This document shows positions 9,474-18,835 of a stretch of 64,000 nucleotides of DNA, in pieces (the first letter of the stretch is position 1; each line of letters begins with the position of its first letter). Under the pieces are notes generated by a model. It was given only the letters and a program-made list of their open reading frames with translations, did not search any database and was not told the origin of the DNA. The position numbers and the translations under genes were made by a program. Origin of the DNA: Belliella pelovolcani (lineage in GTDB: Bacteria; Bacteroidota; Bacteroidia; Cytophagales; Cyclobacteriaceae); NCBI RefSeq assembly GCF_900156785.1, contig NZ_FTOP01000001.1, positions 62,001 through 126,000 on the forward strand. Direction: 5' to 3'.

Positions 9474-9951
9474 ACATCTGATGCTCCTGTTTGAGGAATT
9501 GCAGAAAATGACTGATCGATTCATCTAAGATTTCATATACTTCTTCAAACTTCTCCATTCCACCATAATAAGGGTCGGGTACCTCTAGTTCTTCTGCATT
9601 AGGCTGAAATTCTCTAATTAGATACACTTGATCATGATTGACACCATATTTGACAATCAAATTTTCAATATTTTTTTTGTTCGCCTTATCCATGGCAAGG
9701 ATGTAATCAAACTCACGGATATCAACTCTATTGATCTGCCTCCCTCGGTGATTGACAGCTACCCCTCTATCTGAGGCACACTGAAGCGTACGCTCATCAG
9801 GCAGCTCTCCAATATGGTAGTCTGATGTACCACAGCTGTCACTTTTAAACTTATCAGTTAATCCATTCTCCTTAAGTTTATGATTGAATATAGCCTCAGC
9901 AAGTGGAGAACGACAAATATTACCTAAACAAACAAATAAAACACTAATCAT
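9466..9951 (-). CDS. Low-molecular-weight protein tyrosine phosphatase
   Basis: 161 aa. The P-loop CLGNICRS (CX5RS) lies at residues 8-15, and VPDPYYGG near residue 130 provides the general-acid aspartate. Family members dephosphorylate phosphotyrosine proteins; here co-transcription with fructosamine kinase makes phosphosugar-adduct or arginine phosphate substrates possible as well. Full length. First gene of the two-gene minus-strand operon. Confidence 0.93.
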   Translation of the reverse strand: MISVLFVCLGNICRSPLAEAIFNHKLKENGLTDKFKSDSCGTSDYHIGELPDERTLQCASDRGVAVNHRGRQINRVDIREFDYILAMDKANKKNIENLIVKYGVNHDQVYLIREFQPNAEELEVPDPYYGGMEKFEEVYEILDESISHFLQFLKQEHQMYV

Positions 9952-10163
9952 TGAATCAAATATCTGAACTGGGATAATTTAAGCAGGTTACAAGATAAAT
10001 AATTTTTACTGAGGATTTCAAATGACTATTATATAAAACTTGAAAAAGTAAATAAGAAGCACAAAATATTATTTCACCTTTGATAAGGACATCAGTTGAA
10101 GGCTTTGCTCAAATTAATTTTACCAATATTTTTTTACCATAATCTAATTTTAAACAACGATTG

Positions 10164-10178
10164 CCAAATATTATTTGG
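10164..10178. promoter_or_regulatory. Palindrome upstream of the perR-like promoter
   Basis: CCAAAT-ATT-ATTTGG, a perfect 6-bp inverted repeat with 3-nt spacer, 8 bp before the -33 element of the promoter at 10186. It could be a second regulator site. The rest of 9952-10262 shows no gene. Confidence 0.4.
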
Positions 10179-10185
10179 TGATTTT

Positions 10186-10216
10186 TTTGAAAGATTTTCA
10201 ATGATCAGTACCTTTG
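10186..10216 (+). promoter_or_regulatory. Promoter of the Fur/PerR-peroxiredoxin operon
   Basis: TTTG at 10186-10189, 19 nt spacer, TACCTTTG at 10209-10216: a full match to the Bacteroidota -33/-7 consensus. Confidence 0.75.
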
Positions 10217-10229
10217 TATAACAATTCGC

Positions 10230-10250
10230 AAATAATAACTATTGTTATTT
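10230..10250. promoter_or_regulatory. Per/Fur-box-like operator
   Basis: Imperfect 21-bp inverted repeat with outer arms AAATAA...TTATTT and inner AA/TT matches, very AT-rich like Per boxes. It lies between the -7 element and ATG 10263, where binding would block transcription. Autoregulation is inferred. Confidence 0.55.
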
Positions 10251-10262
10251 AGAAATTATTCA

Positions 10263-10691
10263 ATGAACAGGATCGCTGTCAAAGACAAAATCACTAACAA
10301 AGGCTTGAAATTCACTCATCAAAGAATGGTCATTCTCAAGGCTCTGGAAGCATCCGTTGCTCATCCCACAGCTGAGCAAGTTTTTGATTTGATTTCCATT
10401 GACAATCCATCTATTTCCCTTGGAACTGTATATAAGACGCTTGATAGCTTTGTACATGCTGGAATATTAAGAAAATTCATTGATCAAAAAGGCGTCATGC
10501 GCTTCGATGCAATATTAGAAGCACATAGCCACCTTTATTGTAAGGATACGCATGAAATTAGAGATTATAGAAATGAAGCCTTTGAGCAATTGTTAAAGGA
10601 TTTCATTTCTAAAAACAACTTTGAAGATTTTGAGATTGATGAAATCTCTGTGGTGTTCAAAGGCTTCAAAAAAACAGAAACTATTATCTAA
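10263..10691 (+). CDS. Fur family transcriptional regulator, PerR-like
   Basis: 142 aa. Winged-helix DNA-binding domain (GLKFTHQRMVILKALEASVAHPTAEQVFDLI, with ISLGTVYKTLDSFVHAGIL as recognition region), then the dimerisation domain with metal-ligand candidates HSHLYCKDTHEIRDY. The second CxxC structural zinc site of many Fur proteins is absent at the C-terminus. ATG 10263 fits the family start; an upstream ATG at 10242 lies inside the operator. The downstream peroxiredoxin 17 bp away and the AT-rich operator argue for a peroxide sensor rather than iron-responsive Fur. Confidence 0.85.
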   Translation: MNRIAVKDKITNKGLKFTHQRMVILKALEASVAHPTAEQVFDLISIDNPSISLGTVYKTLDSFVHAGILRKFIDQKGVMRFDAILEAHSHLYCKDTHEIRDYRNEAFEQLLKDFISKNNFEDFEIDEISVVFKGFKKTETII

Positions 10692-10708
10692 TATTAAACA
10701 CAAAAATT

Positions 10709-11338
10709 ATGTCATTAGTAGGAAAAAAAGCCCCTATTTTCAGCACAGCAGCTGTAATCAATGGTGAAGAAATCGTTGAAAACTTCTCTTTGGAGCAATA
10801 CATTGGCAACAAAGAAGTTGTATTCTTCTTCTATCCAAAAGATTTCACATTCGTATGCCCAACTGAAATCTTGGCTTTCCAAGAAAAATTGGCTGAATTC
10901 GAGAAAAGAGGCGTAGCAGTAGTAGGTGCTTCTACAGATACTGAAGAAACTCACCTTGCATGGTTAGCTACTCCAAAAGCACAAGGAGGAATCGAAGGCG
11001 TTACCTACCCATTGGTGGCAGATACTGCAAAAACTATCGCTCACAATTTTGGTGTATTGGCTGGTGAGTGGAACTACAACGAAGAAGGCGAATTGACTTT
11101 CGAAGGAGCTCCTGTAGCTTTTAGAGGTACTTTCTTGATCGATAAAAATGGTGTTGTGAGACAAGAAACTATCAATGACCTTCCGCTAGGAAGAAACATT
11201 GACGAAATGATCAGATTGGTAGATGCACTTCAGCACGTAGAAAAATTCGGTGAAGTATGTCCAGCAAACTGGGAAGAAGGAAAAGAAGCAATGACTGCTA
11301 CTAAAGAAGGTGTTTCTGCTTATTTGAGCAAAAACTGA
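10709..11338 (+). CDS. Peroxiredoxin (2-Cys, AhpC/TSA family)
   Basis: 209 aa thiol peroxidase that reduces H2O2 and organic peroxides. The peroxidatic cysteine is in FTFVCPTEILAF, the resolving cysteine in EVCPANWEEGKEAM, and GTFLIDKNGVVRQ is the family strand motif. The gene follows the PerR-like regulator in one operon and ends at a terminator. Codon use is strongly biased and regular, as for a highly expressed protein. Confidence 0.93.
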   Translation: MSLVGKKAPIFSTAAVINGEEIVENFSLEQYIGNKEVVFFFYPKDFTFVCPTEILAFQEKLAEFEKRGVAVVGASTDTEETHLAWLATPKAQGGIEGVTYPLVADTAKTIAHNFGVLAGEWNYNEEGELTFEGAPVAFRGTFLIDKNGVVRQETINDLPLGRNIDEMIRLVDALQHVEKFGEVCPANWEEGKEAMTATKEGVSAYLSKN

Positions 11339-11358
11339 TTCTAATTGGTAAATATCTT

Positions 11359-11392
11359 AAAAGCCTCGATCCATTTGGATTGAGGCTTTTTC
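11359..11392 (+). terminator. Rho-independent terminator after peroxiredoxin
   Basis: 14-bp stem AAAAGCCTCGATCC / GGATTGAGGCTTTT (one G-T wobble), ATTT loop, T-rich tail. Confidence 0.88.
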
Positions 11393-11472
11393 ATTTCAAT
11401 TAATTTTTATTTCTTGCCTTATTATTTCAATATTCTCAACAAACCTACCAGATTTAAACAAATTTTTACGTG

Positions 11473-12714
11473 ATGAAATTACTATATGATTTTTCGATGA
11501 CATTGCTTTCTATTTTAGTAAAGCTACTACAAAATAGTCGGCCAAAAATCAGGGCATTTGTCGAAGGTAGAAAAAATACTTTTCGGGAAATTCAAACCTT
11601 CAAAGAAAACACCAAAAACCCGGTGGCTTGGTTCCATGTAGCTTCACTTGGGGAGTATGAACAGGCAAAACCCGTTATCAAACAACTTAAAGAAGAGAAA
11701 CCAGACCTCAGCATCGTACTTACATTCTACAGCCCTTCAGGCTATGAAAACGTTAAGAAAAAAAAGCAAGAGCACATTGATCTTATTATTTACCTTCCAA
11801 TAGATACTGCTAAGAACTCTGAAAAATTCATCAATCTGCTCCAGCCAAGTATGGTGTTTTTTGTAAAATATGACCTTTGGGCAAATTATATCTTAGAGGC
11901 GAAGAAACAGCGTATCCCTCTTTTTCTTTTCTCTGCTTCTATGCGAGAGGATCAAGTTTATTTCCAAATATTTGGCGGGTTTTTCAGAAAAACACTTCGC
12001 GCTTTCGATCATGTATTCACTCAAAACGAGCGAAGCATAGACTTACTTCGTCAGATCAAAATAACCAATTGCACCCAAACTGGAGATACCAGGTTCGATA
12101 GGGTAAGTGAAATCAGTGCTGACCCAAAATCATATCCAGAAATAGAGGCATTTTGTAAAGGTTCCAAGACCATAGTCATTGGCTCAGCATGGGAAGAAGA
12201 TATGAAAATCTGGATCCCTTGGATCAATCAAGCATCAAACTATAAATTCATCATCGCTCCACATGACATACACCCTGATCAAATAGATCTTTGGGCAAGT
12301 CAAATCGAGTTGCCTTCTATCAAATATTCATCTATCAGTGATTTACAAAATGAATCTGTACTTTTCATAGATAACATCGGCATGCTTTCATCATTGTATC
12401 AGTATGCATATACTGCTTACGTAGGTGGTGCTTTTGGGAAGGGGCTACACAATATCCTTGAACCTTTGGCATTTAAAATTCCGGTGCTCTTTGGAAATTT
12501 GAAAAAACCAAAAAAATTCCCAGAAGCAAAAATCAGCATAGATTATGGTGCTAGCGCTGCTGTTGCTAACTTTGAGGACTTAAAGTCCACCATGGAGGCA
12601 TTGGAGGATGCTACACTCTATCATACCACCTGCCAAGCGGCTGAGAAATTGGTGAAAGAAAATCGAGGTAGTGCTAAAAAAATCATTGAAGTGGTTTTAA
12701 AATATACCGCTTAA
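11473..12714 (+). CDS. waaA: 3-deoxy-D-manno-octulosonic acid (Kdo) transferase
   Basis: 413 aa inner-membrane GT30 glycosyltransferase that adds Kdo to lipid A precursor. Short N-terminal membrane anchor (MTLLSILVKLL), then WFHVASLGEYEQAKPVI (family motif with the catalytic Glu), FVKYDLWANYI, and the C-terminal YVGGAFGKGLHNILEPLAF nucleotide-sugar motif. Start ATG 11473; a GTG directly upstream at 11470 is in frame but less likely. Followed after 10 bp by rsgA, so probably co-transcribed. Confidence 0.95.
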   Translation: MKLLYDFSMTLLSILVKLLQNSRPKIRAFVEGRKNTFREIQTFKENTKNPVAWFHVASLGEYEQAKPVIKQLKEEKPDLSIVLTFYSPSGYENVKKKKQEHIDLIIYLPIDTAKNSEKFINLLQPSMVFFVKYDLWANYILEAKKQRIPLFLFSASMREDQVYFQIFGGFFRKTLRAFDHVFTQNERSIDLLRQIKITNCTQTGDTRFDRVSEISADPKSYPEIEAFCKGSKTIVIGSAWEEDMKIWIPWINQASNYKFIIAPHDIHPDQIDLWASQIELPSIKYSSISDLQNESVLFIDNIGMLSSLYQYAYTAYVGGAFGKGLHNILEPLAFKIPVLFGNLKKPKKFPEAKISIDYGASAAVANFEDLKSTMEALEDATLYHTTCQAAEKLVKENRGSAKKIIEVVLKYTA

Positions 12715-12724
12715 CACATCAATC

Positions 12725-13648
12725 ATGCAAGGAAGAGTCATCAAATCTACTGGGAGCTGGTACATGGTACAGACAGCATCTGGACTTGTCAAGTCTCGGC
12801 TACGTGGCAAATTCAAGCAAGATAACCTCAAACTCACCAACCCCATTGCTGTAGGAGATTATGTGGAAGTGGTGCAGGAGGCTGACTTACCTACTTGGAC
12901 CATAGACGAAATTCTTCCCAGAGAGAATTACATCATCAGGAAATCTACCAGAAAAATACATTTTTCTCATATCATTGCCTCTAATATTGATCAAGCTTAC
13001 CTGATCATTACTATCCGAAACCCCAGAACATCACTTGGTTTTATCGATAGGTTTTTAGTGAGTACAGAAAGTTTTAGGATCCCTGCTACCATAATTGTCA
13101 ATAAAATGGATTTGGTAGAAAAAGAGAAAGACTTAGAATACCTCCAAGATATCCATGAAATCTACGAACTACTAGGTTATCCTGTCATAGAAATATCTGC
13201 AACCACTGAATCAGGTCTAAAGGAAAAATTCCTCCCTCTTTTAAAAGGAAAAACTACCTTGATGTCAGGTCATAGTGGGGTTGGAAAATCTACCTTGCTG
13301 AATAAATTGATCCCTGAGGCTGCCCAAGAGACCAAAGAAATATCAAAATTCAGTGCTAAAGGAGTACACACGACTACATTTGCAGAAATGTTTGCGCTAG
13401 AGCAGGGTGGCTACTTGATAGATACCCCTGGGATCAAAGAATTTGGTATCCTCGACATCGATGACTTTGAGCTTTCCCACTATTTCCCAGAGATGAGACA
13501 ATACCTGGGTCAATGCAAATACAACAATTGTAGACACCTCAACGAGCCGGGCTGCATGGTGCTCGAAAAACTTGAAGAAGGTTACATCCACCCATACCGC
13601 TATGACTCCTATGTCAATATCCTTCATGAAGAAGATGATCATCGCTAA
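12725..13648 (+). CDS. rsgA: Small ribosomal subunit-dependent GTPase RsgA
   Basis: 307 aa circularly permuted GTPase acting in late 30S maturation. The N-terminal OB-fold is followed by G4 (NKMDLVEKEKD), then G1 (GHSGVGKSTLLN) and G3 (DTPGIKEFG), the permuted order typical of RsgA. The zinc-binding domain CKYNNCRHLNEPGC is intact. Confidence 0.96.
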   Translation: MQGRVIKSTGSWYMVQTASGLVKSRLRGKFKQDNLKLTNPIAVGDYVEVVQEADLPTWTIDEILPRENYIIRKSTRKIHFSHIIASNIDQAYLIITIRNPRTSLGFIDRFLVSTESFRIPATIIVNKMDLVEKEKDLEYLQDIHEIYELLGYPVIEISATTESGLKEKFLPLLKGKTTLMSGHSGVGKSTLLNKLIPEAAQETKEISKFSAKGVHTTTFAEMFALEQGGYLIDTPGIKEFGILDIDDFELSHYFPEMRQYLGQCKYNNCRHLNEPGCMVLEKLEEGYIHPYRYDSYVNILHEEDDHR

Positions 13649-13710
13649 AGATTTTTGATTCTAACTTCAATTGCCTTAATTTTCATCTTTGAAACTGGAT
13701 CAAAGCTAAC

Positions 13711-14214
13711 ATGAGCGAAAATCAATCTCTAGTACTCAATCACCGTCAAATCGGACAGAAAATCACCCGAATGGCCTATGAAATCTATGAAAGAAACTCC
13801 TCAGAAGAGGAAATTTTCTTCGCAGGAATATCAGGAATGGGCAAAGTTTTCGCCGATCTCTTGGCTGATAAGCTCCAATCAATCTCTCCATTAAGAGCAT
13901 CCGTAATGGAAGTCATTCTGGACAAAAATTCACTTGTACAAGGCGAGGTAAAACTTTCTGGGAATAGTAATCTGGAAAATAAATGTTTGATTCTGGTAGA
14001 CGATGTATTGAATACTGGAAAAACACTGGCTTATGCACTTAAACCTTTTCTAGAAATTCCCATTAAAAAAATGGAAATGGCGGTCTTGGTCAACCGAAGC
14101 CATAAACTTTTTCCAGTCTCAGCTGATTATACAGGCTTAGAGTTGTCCACTACCCTCAATGAACATATTGAGGTAAATTTGACCAAAGATAATTATACCG
14201 TACACCTTCACTAA
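13711..14214 (+). CDS. Phosphoribosyltransferase family protein (PyrR-like)
   Basis: 167 aa type I PRTase fold. The PRPP-binding loop is LILVDDVLNTGKTLAYAL, the spacing and hood resemble PyrR, and MEMAVLVNRSHKLFPVSADYTGLEL is typical of that group. The base substrate cannot be read from sequence; PyrR-like uracil PRTase/regulator is one option and no pyrimidine genes are nearby. Seven bp separate it from panB, so they are probably one operon. Confidence 0.85.
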   Translation: MSENQSLVLNHRQIGQKITRMAYEIYERNSSEEEIFFAGISGMGKVFADLLADKLQSISPLRASVMEVILDKNSLVQGEVKLSGNSNLENKCLILVDDVLNTGKTLAYALKPFLEIPIKKMEMAVLVNRSHKLFPVSADYTGLELSTTLNEHIEVNLTKDNYTVHLH

Positions 14215-14220
14215 GCGATC

Positions 14221-15042
14221 ATGTCTGTACATCAGTCTTCTAATATCAAGCGCATCACCACACATATTCTACAGGAAATGAAAAATCGTGGTGAAAAAAT
14301 ATCCATGCTTACAGCTTATGATTTCTCCATGGCAGGCATAGTTGATGCAGCTGGGATTGACATCATCTTGGTAGGTGACTCTGCTTCCAATGTCATGGCT
14401 GGACACGAGACCACCCTACCGATTACCATGGATCAGATGATCTATCATGCCACTTCGGTAGTCCGTGCTGTAAAACGTGCTTTTGTGGTAGTTGACATCC
14501 CTTTTGGTTCCTATCAAGGCAATAGCTCTGAAGCACTACGGTCTGCAATTAGAATCATGAAAGAATCTGGCGCACATGCTGTCAAAGTAGAAGGAGGATC
14601 CGAAATCAAAGAATCCATCACCAGAATACTGAGCGCTGGAGTACCAGTCATGGGACACTTAGGCCTGACACCCCAGTCTATCTATAAATTCGGCACATAT
14701 ACCGTTAGGGCAAAGGAAGAAGAAGAAGCCAATAAGCTAATCGCCGACGCCAAAATATTGGAGGAAGCAGGCTGTTTTGCGATTGTGCTTGAAAAAATAC
14801 CTGCCAAGCTTGCCAAGCAAGTAGCGGAAACTGTCAGCATACCAGTCATCGGTATCGGCGCAGGTGGTGATGTAGATGGCCAAGTGTTAGTTGTTCATGA
14901 TATGCTAGGCATCACTCAGGAGTTTAAGCCTAGATTCCTCAGGCAATATGCAGACTTGAGAACAACCATGACTGAAGCAGTCCAAAACTACATCACTGAT
15001 GTCAAAGCAAAAAACTTCCCCAATGAAAGTGAGAGTTATTAA
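14221..15042 (+). CDS. panB: 3-methyl-2-oxobutanoate hydroxymethyltransferase
   Basis: 273 aa ketopantoate hydroxymethyltransferase of pantothenate/CoA synthesis. [36 protein letters not shown] (metal ligands), [21 protein letters not shown] and [23 protein letters not shown] are all present. Full length for the family. Confidence 0.97.
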   Translation: MSVHQSSNIKRITTHILQEMKNRGEKISMLTAYDFSMAGIVDAAGIDIILVGDSASNVMAGHETTLPITMDQMIYHATSVVRAVKRAFVVVDIPFGSYQGNSSEALRSAIRIMKESGAHAVKVEGGSEIKESITRILSAGVPVMGHLGLTPQSIYKFGTYTVRAKEEEEANKLIADAKILEEAGCFAIVLEKIPAKLAKQVAETVSIPVIGIGAGGDVDGQVLVVHDMLGITQEFKPRFLRQYADLRTTMTEAVQNYITDVKAKNFPNESESY

Positions 15043-15072
15043 ATTTCACTTATACCTATTATTTTTATGTAT

Positions 15073-15209
15073 ATCCGCTTACTTGCACTGGCCGAACAAT
15101 TAATCATAGAATGTATGATTCCATTTTCGGTTGACTGTGTGCTGTTGTCTGTTGACGAGTATTCGCAAAATATAATGCCTCTTTTTTCATAACATGCAAC
15201 ATTGCGGAT
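15073..15209. repeat. ATCCGCTTACTT...GCGGAT bracketed element, copy 1
   Basis: ATCCGC (15073-15078) and GCGGAT (15204-15209) bracket 137 bp between panB and the histidine kinase gene. An almost identical arrangement with the same 138-bp span occurs at 22233-22370, with shared outer sequences (ATCCGCTTACTT at the left end; ATTGCGGATA at the right) but unlike interiors. Function unknown; regulator sites are possible. Nothing else is seen in 15043-15284. Confidence 0.45.
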
Positions 15210-15284
15210 ACTCATATTATTTTTTTTTCATAAAACTGTAATTATCAGCTATATTGTCTAGGTATTTCTACAAGCCACAAGACA

Positions 15285-17288
15285 ATGAAAAACCTCAGCT
15301 ATAAGATTAAGGCCTTATTTTTTTGCTTTTTTTTATTCAACTTTCTAGGCCATGCACAAAATCAGGCGATCCAAGATAGCTTGGGAAACCTAATACAAAC
15401 CTCATCGATAGACAGCATCAAAGCAGAAGCCCTGATGGATCTAGCTTGGCAAAAAATGTATGCTGAAAATACTGAAGCGTTAGACCTAGCACATCAAGGA
15501 ATCAAAACTTTGGAAAATGTCAGCAGCCTAAGGATCATCGGATATGCCTATACCGTGATCGGGGTAGTACATTGGGTAGGGTCCTCTTATGACTCGGCTG
15601 CTTACTATCTCAATAAGTCTGCCGAGGCCTATCAAGCAAAAAATGACCTTAGAGGACTTTCGGCAGTCTACAACAACCTCTCAATGGTCTATCAAAACAA
15701 AAGTGACTACACCAAGGCGCTCGACTATGCAACACTCGCATTAAAAACTTCTGAAGAAATTGGAGATGAAAAAATGATTGGAAACTCATTATTCTCTGTT
15801 GGAAATATTAATTATTTATTAGAAGACAACTCCAAAGCCCTTGGCTATTATCGCCGAGCCCTGACTACCAAAAACAAAGTCAACGACAAGCACAATCTCC
15901 AGAAAATCTACCTAAACCTTGGGTCTTCTTTTCATAATTTAAAAGAATTGGATTCTGCAGCTTTTTACTATTCCAAATGCGTGATGACATCCGAAGAACT
16001 GGGAGATTACAAAGCCTTGGCAATCGCATCTACTAACCTTGGAAACTTTGATATGGAACTCGGAAGACCCAATCAAGCATATAAGCATTATCTAAAATCA
16101 CTAGAAATCTATCAATCAAAACTCAATAATGATTATGATTATGCTGTGCTTCTTCAATCCATGGCCAAAGCTCAACTACAACTAGAGAATTTTCCCTTAG
16201 CGGAGGATTATGGAAAAAAATCATTGGCTTTATCAGAAAAAATTAAAGATAACAAAAGACTCTCTGCTGCACACACAGTACTAAGTGATATTTATGAAGA
16301 AAAAGGAGATTTCCAAAAAGCATTGTCTTCCTTCAAAATGGCTCAATCTTTTAGAGACAGTATTTTCAATTTGGATAAAGCTGCCTTGTTAGCAGACATC
16401 GAAACCAAGTATGAAACTGAAAAGAAAGAAAGCCAAATCATCCTTCAAGAGACCGAACTATCCAAACAAAAAGCTAGTAATCAAAGGAATCTAGTATTGA
16501 TCTTCTCTCTGTTGGTTATCCTTTTCTTGATAAGCATACTTTTTCTCCTCAATCAAAGCAGACAGAAAAAAGCCCGCCAACTTCTCCTTCAACAAAAAGA
16601 AATTGAAATCAAGGAAGCCTACATCAATGCAGCGCTTGAATCTCAAGAAGTCGAAAGAAAACGATTCGCACAAGACCTGCATGACGGATTTGGTCAATTG
16701 ATTTCAGCTCTGAGATTGAATATTTCCAACCTGAATGACAGAAATGGAGAAATGGAAGACCGAATTGCTATTGTGGACAAGAGTGAGTCAATCCTCAAGG
16801 AAATGCATACCGAAATCCGAAACATCGCCTTCAATTTAATGCCTGCCACATTGATCCAATTTGGATTGAAGGAAGCGCTGATGGAATTTGCCCAACGCAT
16901 GAATAGTTCTGGGAAAATCCAAATCATCACAGACACCCAAGAGATGACTGGGAGACTCAGTGAAATCCAAGAGATCTCACTCTATCGCGTGATTCAAGAA
17001 TGGGTCAATAATGTCATCAAATATGCCAATGCCTCCAAAATCACAATTCAGCTAGTCAGGCATGACATTGAGCTCAACTTATTAATTGAGGATGATGGAG
17101 CAGGCTTTGATGTCAATAGGCTTCAGAATAGTTCGGGAAATGGCTGGAGAAATATTCAATCAAGGCTTAAAAGAATCAATGCAGATTTTGAAATAGATAG
17201 CCATCCAGATAGAAAAGGAAGTAGCTTGATTATCGATCTTCCGATAGATAAGCTCACTATTGCCAAGGAAGCCGACATAATGGTATAA
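15285..17288 (+). CDS. TPR-repeat sensor histidine kinase (HisKA_3 family)
   Basis: 667 aa. Signal-anchor at the N-terminus (LFFCFFLFNFLGHAQ), then roughly residues 40-360 as tetratricopeptide repeats (for example YNNLSMVYQNKSDYTKALDYA, split here at repeat boundaries), a transmembrane helix near residues 404-422 (VLIFSLLVILFLISILFLL), a coiled-coil linker, the HisKA_3 phosphoacceptor DLHDGFGQL (His about 465), and an HATPase domain (EWVNNVIKYANA; DDGAGFD). It probably senses an envelope or periplasmic signal through the TPRs. The next gene is its likely partner response regulator. Confidence 0.92.
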   Translation: MKNLSYKIKALFFCFFLFNFLGHAQNQAIQDSLGNLIQTSSIDSIKAEALMDLAWQKMYAENTEALDLAHQGIKTLENVSSLRIIGYAYTVIGVVHWVGSSYDSAAYYLNKSAEAYQAKNDLRGLSAVYNNLSMVYQNKSDYTKALDYATLALKTSEEIGDEKMIGNSLFSVGNINYLLEDNSKALGYYRRALTTKNKVNDKHNLQKIYLNLGSSFHNLKELDSAAFYYSKCVMTSEELGDYKALAIASTNLGNFDMELGRPNQAYKHYLKSLEIYQSKLNNDYDYAVLLQSMAKAQLQLENFPLAEDYGKKSLALSEKIKDNKRLSAAHTVLSDIYEEKGDFQKALSSFKMAQSFRDSIFNLDKAALLADIETKYETEKKESQIILQETELSKQKASNQRNLVLIFSLLVILFLISILFLLNQSRQKKARQLLLQQKEIEIKEAYINAALESQEVERKRFAQDLHDGFGQLISALRLNISNLNDRNGEMEDRIAIVDKSESILKEMHTEIRNIAFNLMPATLIQFGLKEALMEFAQRMNSSGKIQIITDTQEMTGRLSEIQEISLYRVIQEWVNNVIKYANASKITIQLVRHDIELNLLIEDDGAGFDVNRLQNSSGNGWRNIQSRLKRINADFEIDSHPDRKGSSLIIDLPIDKLTIAKEADIMV

Positions 17289-17392
17289 TATACCCACTAC
17301 TACGGATTTTCTCACATTGAGATAGCTAGTAACTTGCAGGCATGTTTGCAATGTTGCGTCAGTTTCTGAAACTTAAAATAAAAACTCAGACC

Positions 17393-18010
17393 ATGAAAAT
17401 ATTTCTGGTGGACGACCACGCTATCCTATTGGATGGAATCAAAAGCATACTTGAAAAAGAACCCACTCTTAAAGTTATCGGCGAAGCCAATACCGCAGAA
17501 GTTGCATTAGAATTCATCAAACAGCATGAAGTTGATTTGTTGATCACAGACTTCAATTTACCTGAAATGGATGGGCTAGCCTTGGTGAGGCTGGTAAAAA
17601 AAATCAGTCCTATCACCAAAATCATCATGCTTAGCATGCATGATGAAGTACACTTGGTCAAAGAAATCCTCAAAGAAGGGATAAATGGATATATTCTCAA
17701 AAACGATAGCCACAAAGAATTGCTATCAGCTATAGCTGCTGTCGATGCCGGGAAAATTTACCTAAGCAATGATATCAATAAAATCATCATCAATAGCTTA
17801 CAATTCCCAGATGAAGAAAGAATGCTCACGGATAGAGAAAGAGAAATACTCAAACTCATTGCCAAGGAGTTTTCCAATCGGGATATCGCTGATCAACTTT
17901 TCATTTCAGAACGTACCGTAGAGACCCATAGAAAAAATATATTCCGAAAGACCAAGACAAACTCCCTCGTAGGCTTAATTAAGTTCGCTTACGCAAATAA
18001 CTTAATCTGA
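17393..18010 (+). CDS. LuxR/NarL-type response regulator
   Basis: 205 aa. Receiver domain starts MKIFLVDDHA with acidic DD at 7-8, phosphoacceptor D53 in LLITDFNLPEMDG, and K103-region ILKNDSH. C-terminal LuxR HTH: LTDREREILKLIAKEFSNRDIA and FISERTVETHRKNI. ATG 17393 is preferred because the receiver begins there; the longer reading from 17342 adds 17 atypical residues. It lies 104 bp after the histidine kinase gene, and direct phosphotransfer between them is inferred. Confidence 0.92.
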   Translation: MKIFLVDDHAILLDGIKSILEKEPTLKVIGEANTAEVALEFIKQHEVDLLITDFNLPEMDGLALVRLVKKISPITKIIMLSMHDEVHLVKEILKEGINGYILKNDSHKELLSAIAAVDAGKIYLSNDINKIIINSLQFPDEERMLTDREREILKLIAKEFSNRDIADQLFISERTVETHRKNIFRKTKTNSLVGLIKFAYANNLI

Positions 18011-18015
18011 TTTAC

Positions 18016-18768
18016 CTACTTCTTAAATCGGAAGCCTGCTTTCAGCTCTATCCGCTGTCCTCTAAATGGATCATCTCCTCGATTGAAAAAAGTAACGTAC
18101 TCCAAGCCTACAAATACCTTGGAATTGGTACGCAACTCCAGCATGGTATTGGAAATCAAAGGAGCAGGAAATGCACCAAAACCGTCTCCATCTGCCAAAT
18201 ATTGCCCGTAAGCTAGACTACTTTCAAAATGCACCACCATAGCACTAGGCAATAAGTAATCAACCATCACTACTGGCCCTATACCGGCATAGAAACCATG
18301 TGGATTGTAATATACATCTGGGGCAAGACTATAATCGAGGTAATAATCTCCTATATGACCTCCAACTGCAACGGCAAGTTCGTCGTTGATTTTGACATTT
18401 TTGGCGATATTCCACCAGCCTATGAAATTATGAATCCAAGTAGCATTAGGTCTATACGTGTAGTAAGGCATTTCTCCTGTAAACACCAGCTGAACTCCGG
18501 AACCTATAAAATCCCCCGGCAATTTATTCCTATAGGACCAGCTCCATGCACCTGCTGACAGATTCATTTTCACAAAATCAAATTCAGGAAAAAAGTAGGT
18601 AGTCCCGAGTTGGTTTGATTTATCTGCTGGATTGGTCAGGTTGAGATACTTGTAAGATATCCCCATGGTTCGCACACCATTATGTTTGACATTATCCCAG
18701 CTTCCCGATTGAGCAAGTCCAGTTAGGGTGGGAAGGGATATCATGATCGATAATAGAAGTTTCTTCAT
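18016..18768 (-). CDS. Predicted outer-membrane beta-barrel protein, unknown function
   Basis: 250 aa with a signal peptide (MKKLLLSIMISLPTLTGLAQ) and many short amphipathic aromatic strands (GAWSWSYRNK, FAVGLEYVTFF-like VFVGLEYVTFF), ending in a typical barrel C-terminus (ELKAGFRFKK). No named family recognised. Convergent with the response regulator gene (6 bp apart). Confidence 0.7.
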   Translation of the reverse strand: MKKLLLSIMISLPTLTGLAQSGSWDNVKHNGVRTMGISYKYLNLTNPADKSNQLGTTYFFPEFDFVKMNLSAGAWSWSYRNKLPGDFIGSGVQLVFTGEMPYYTYRPNATWIHNFIGWWNIAKNVKINDELAVAVGGHIGDYYLDYSLAPDVYYNPHGFYAGIGPVVMVDYLLPSAMVVHFESSLAYGQYLADGDGFGAFPAPLISNTMLELRTNSKVFVGLEYVTFFNRGDDPFRGQRIELKAGFRFKK

Positions 18769-18787
18769 AGCAAATTGAGCATTGGTT

Positions 18788-18820
18788 GAAAAAGAAAAGC
18801 CAAGGCGCTAACCTTGGCTC
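18788..18820 (-). terminator. Terminator of the 18836-19867 gene
   Basis: On the minus strand AGCCAAGG pairs with CCTTGGCT (18812-18819 with 18798-18805), followed by a T-rich run. Confidence 0.75.
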
Positions 18821-18835
18821 CGGTCAGTAAATGGA

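Noticed and set aside
15073-15209. Insertion sequence with ATCCGC terminal repeats
   Set aside because: The interiors of the two copies are unrelated and lack coding capacity and target duplications.
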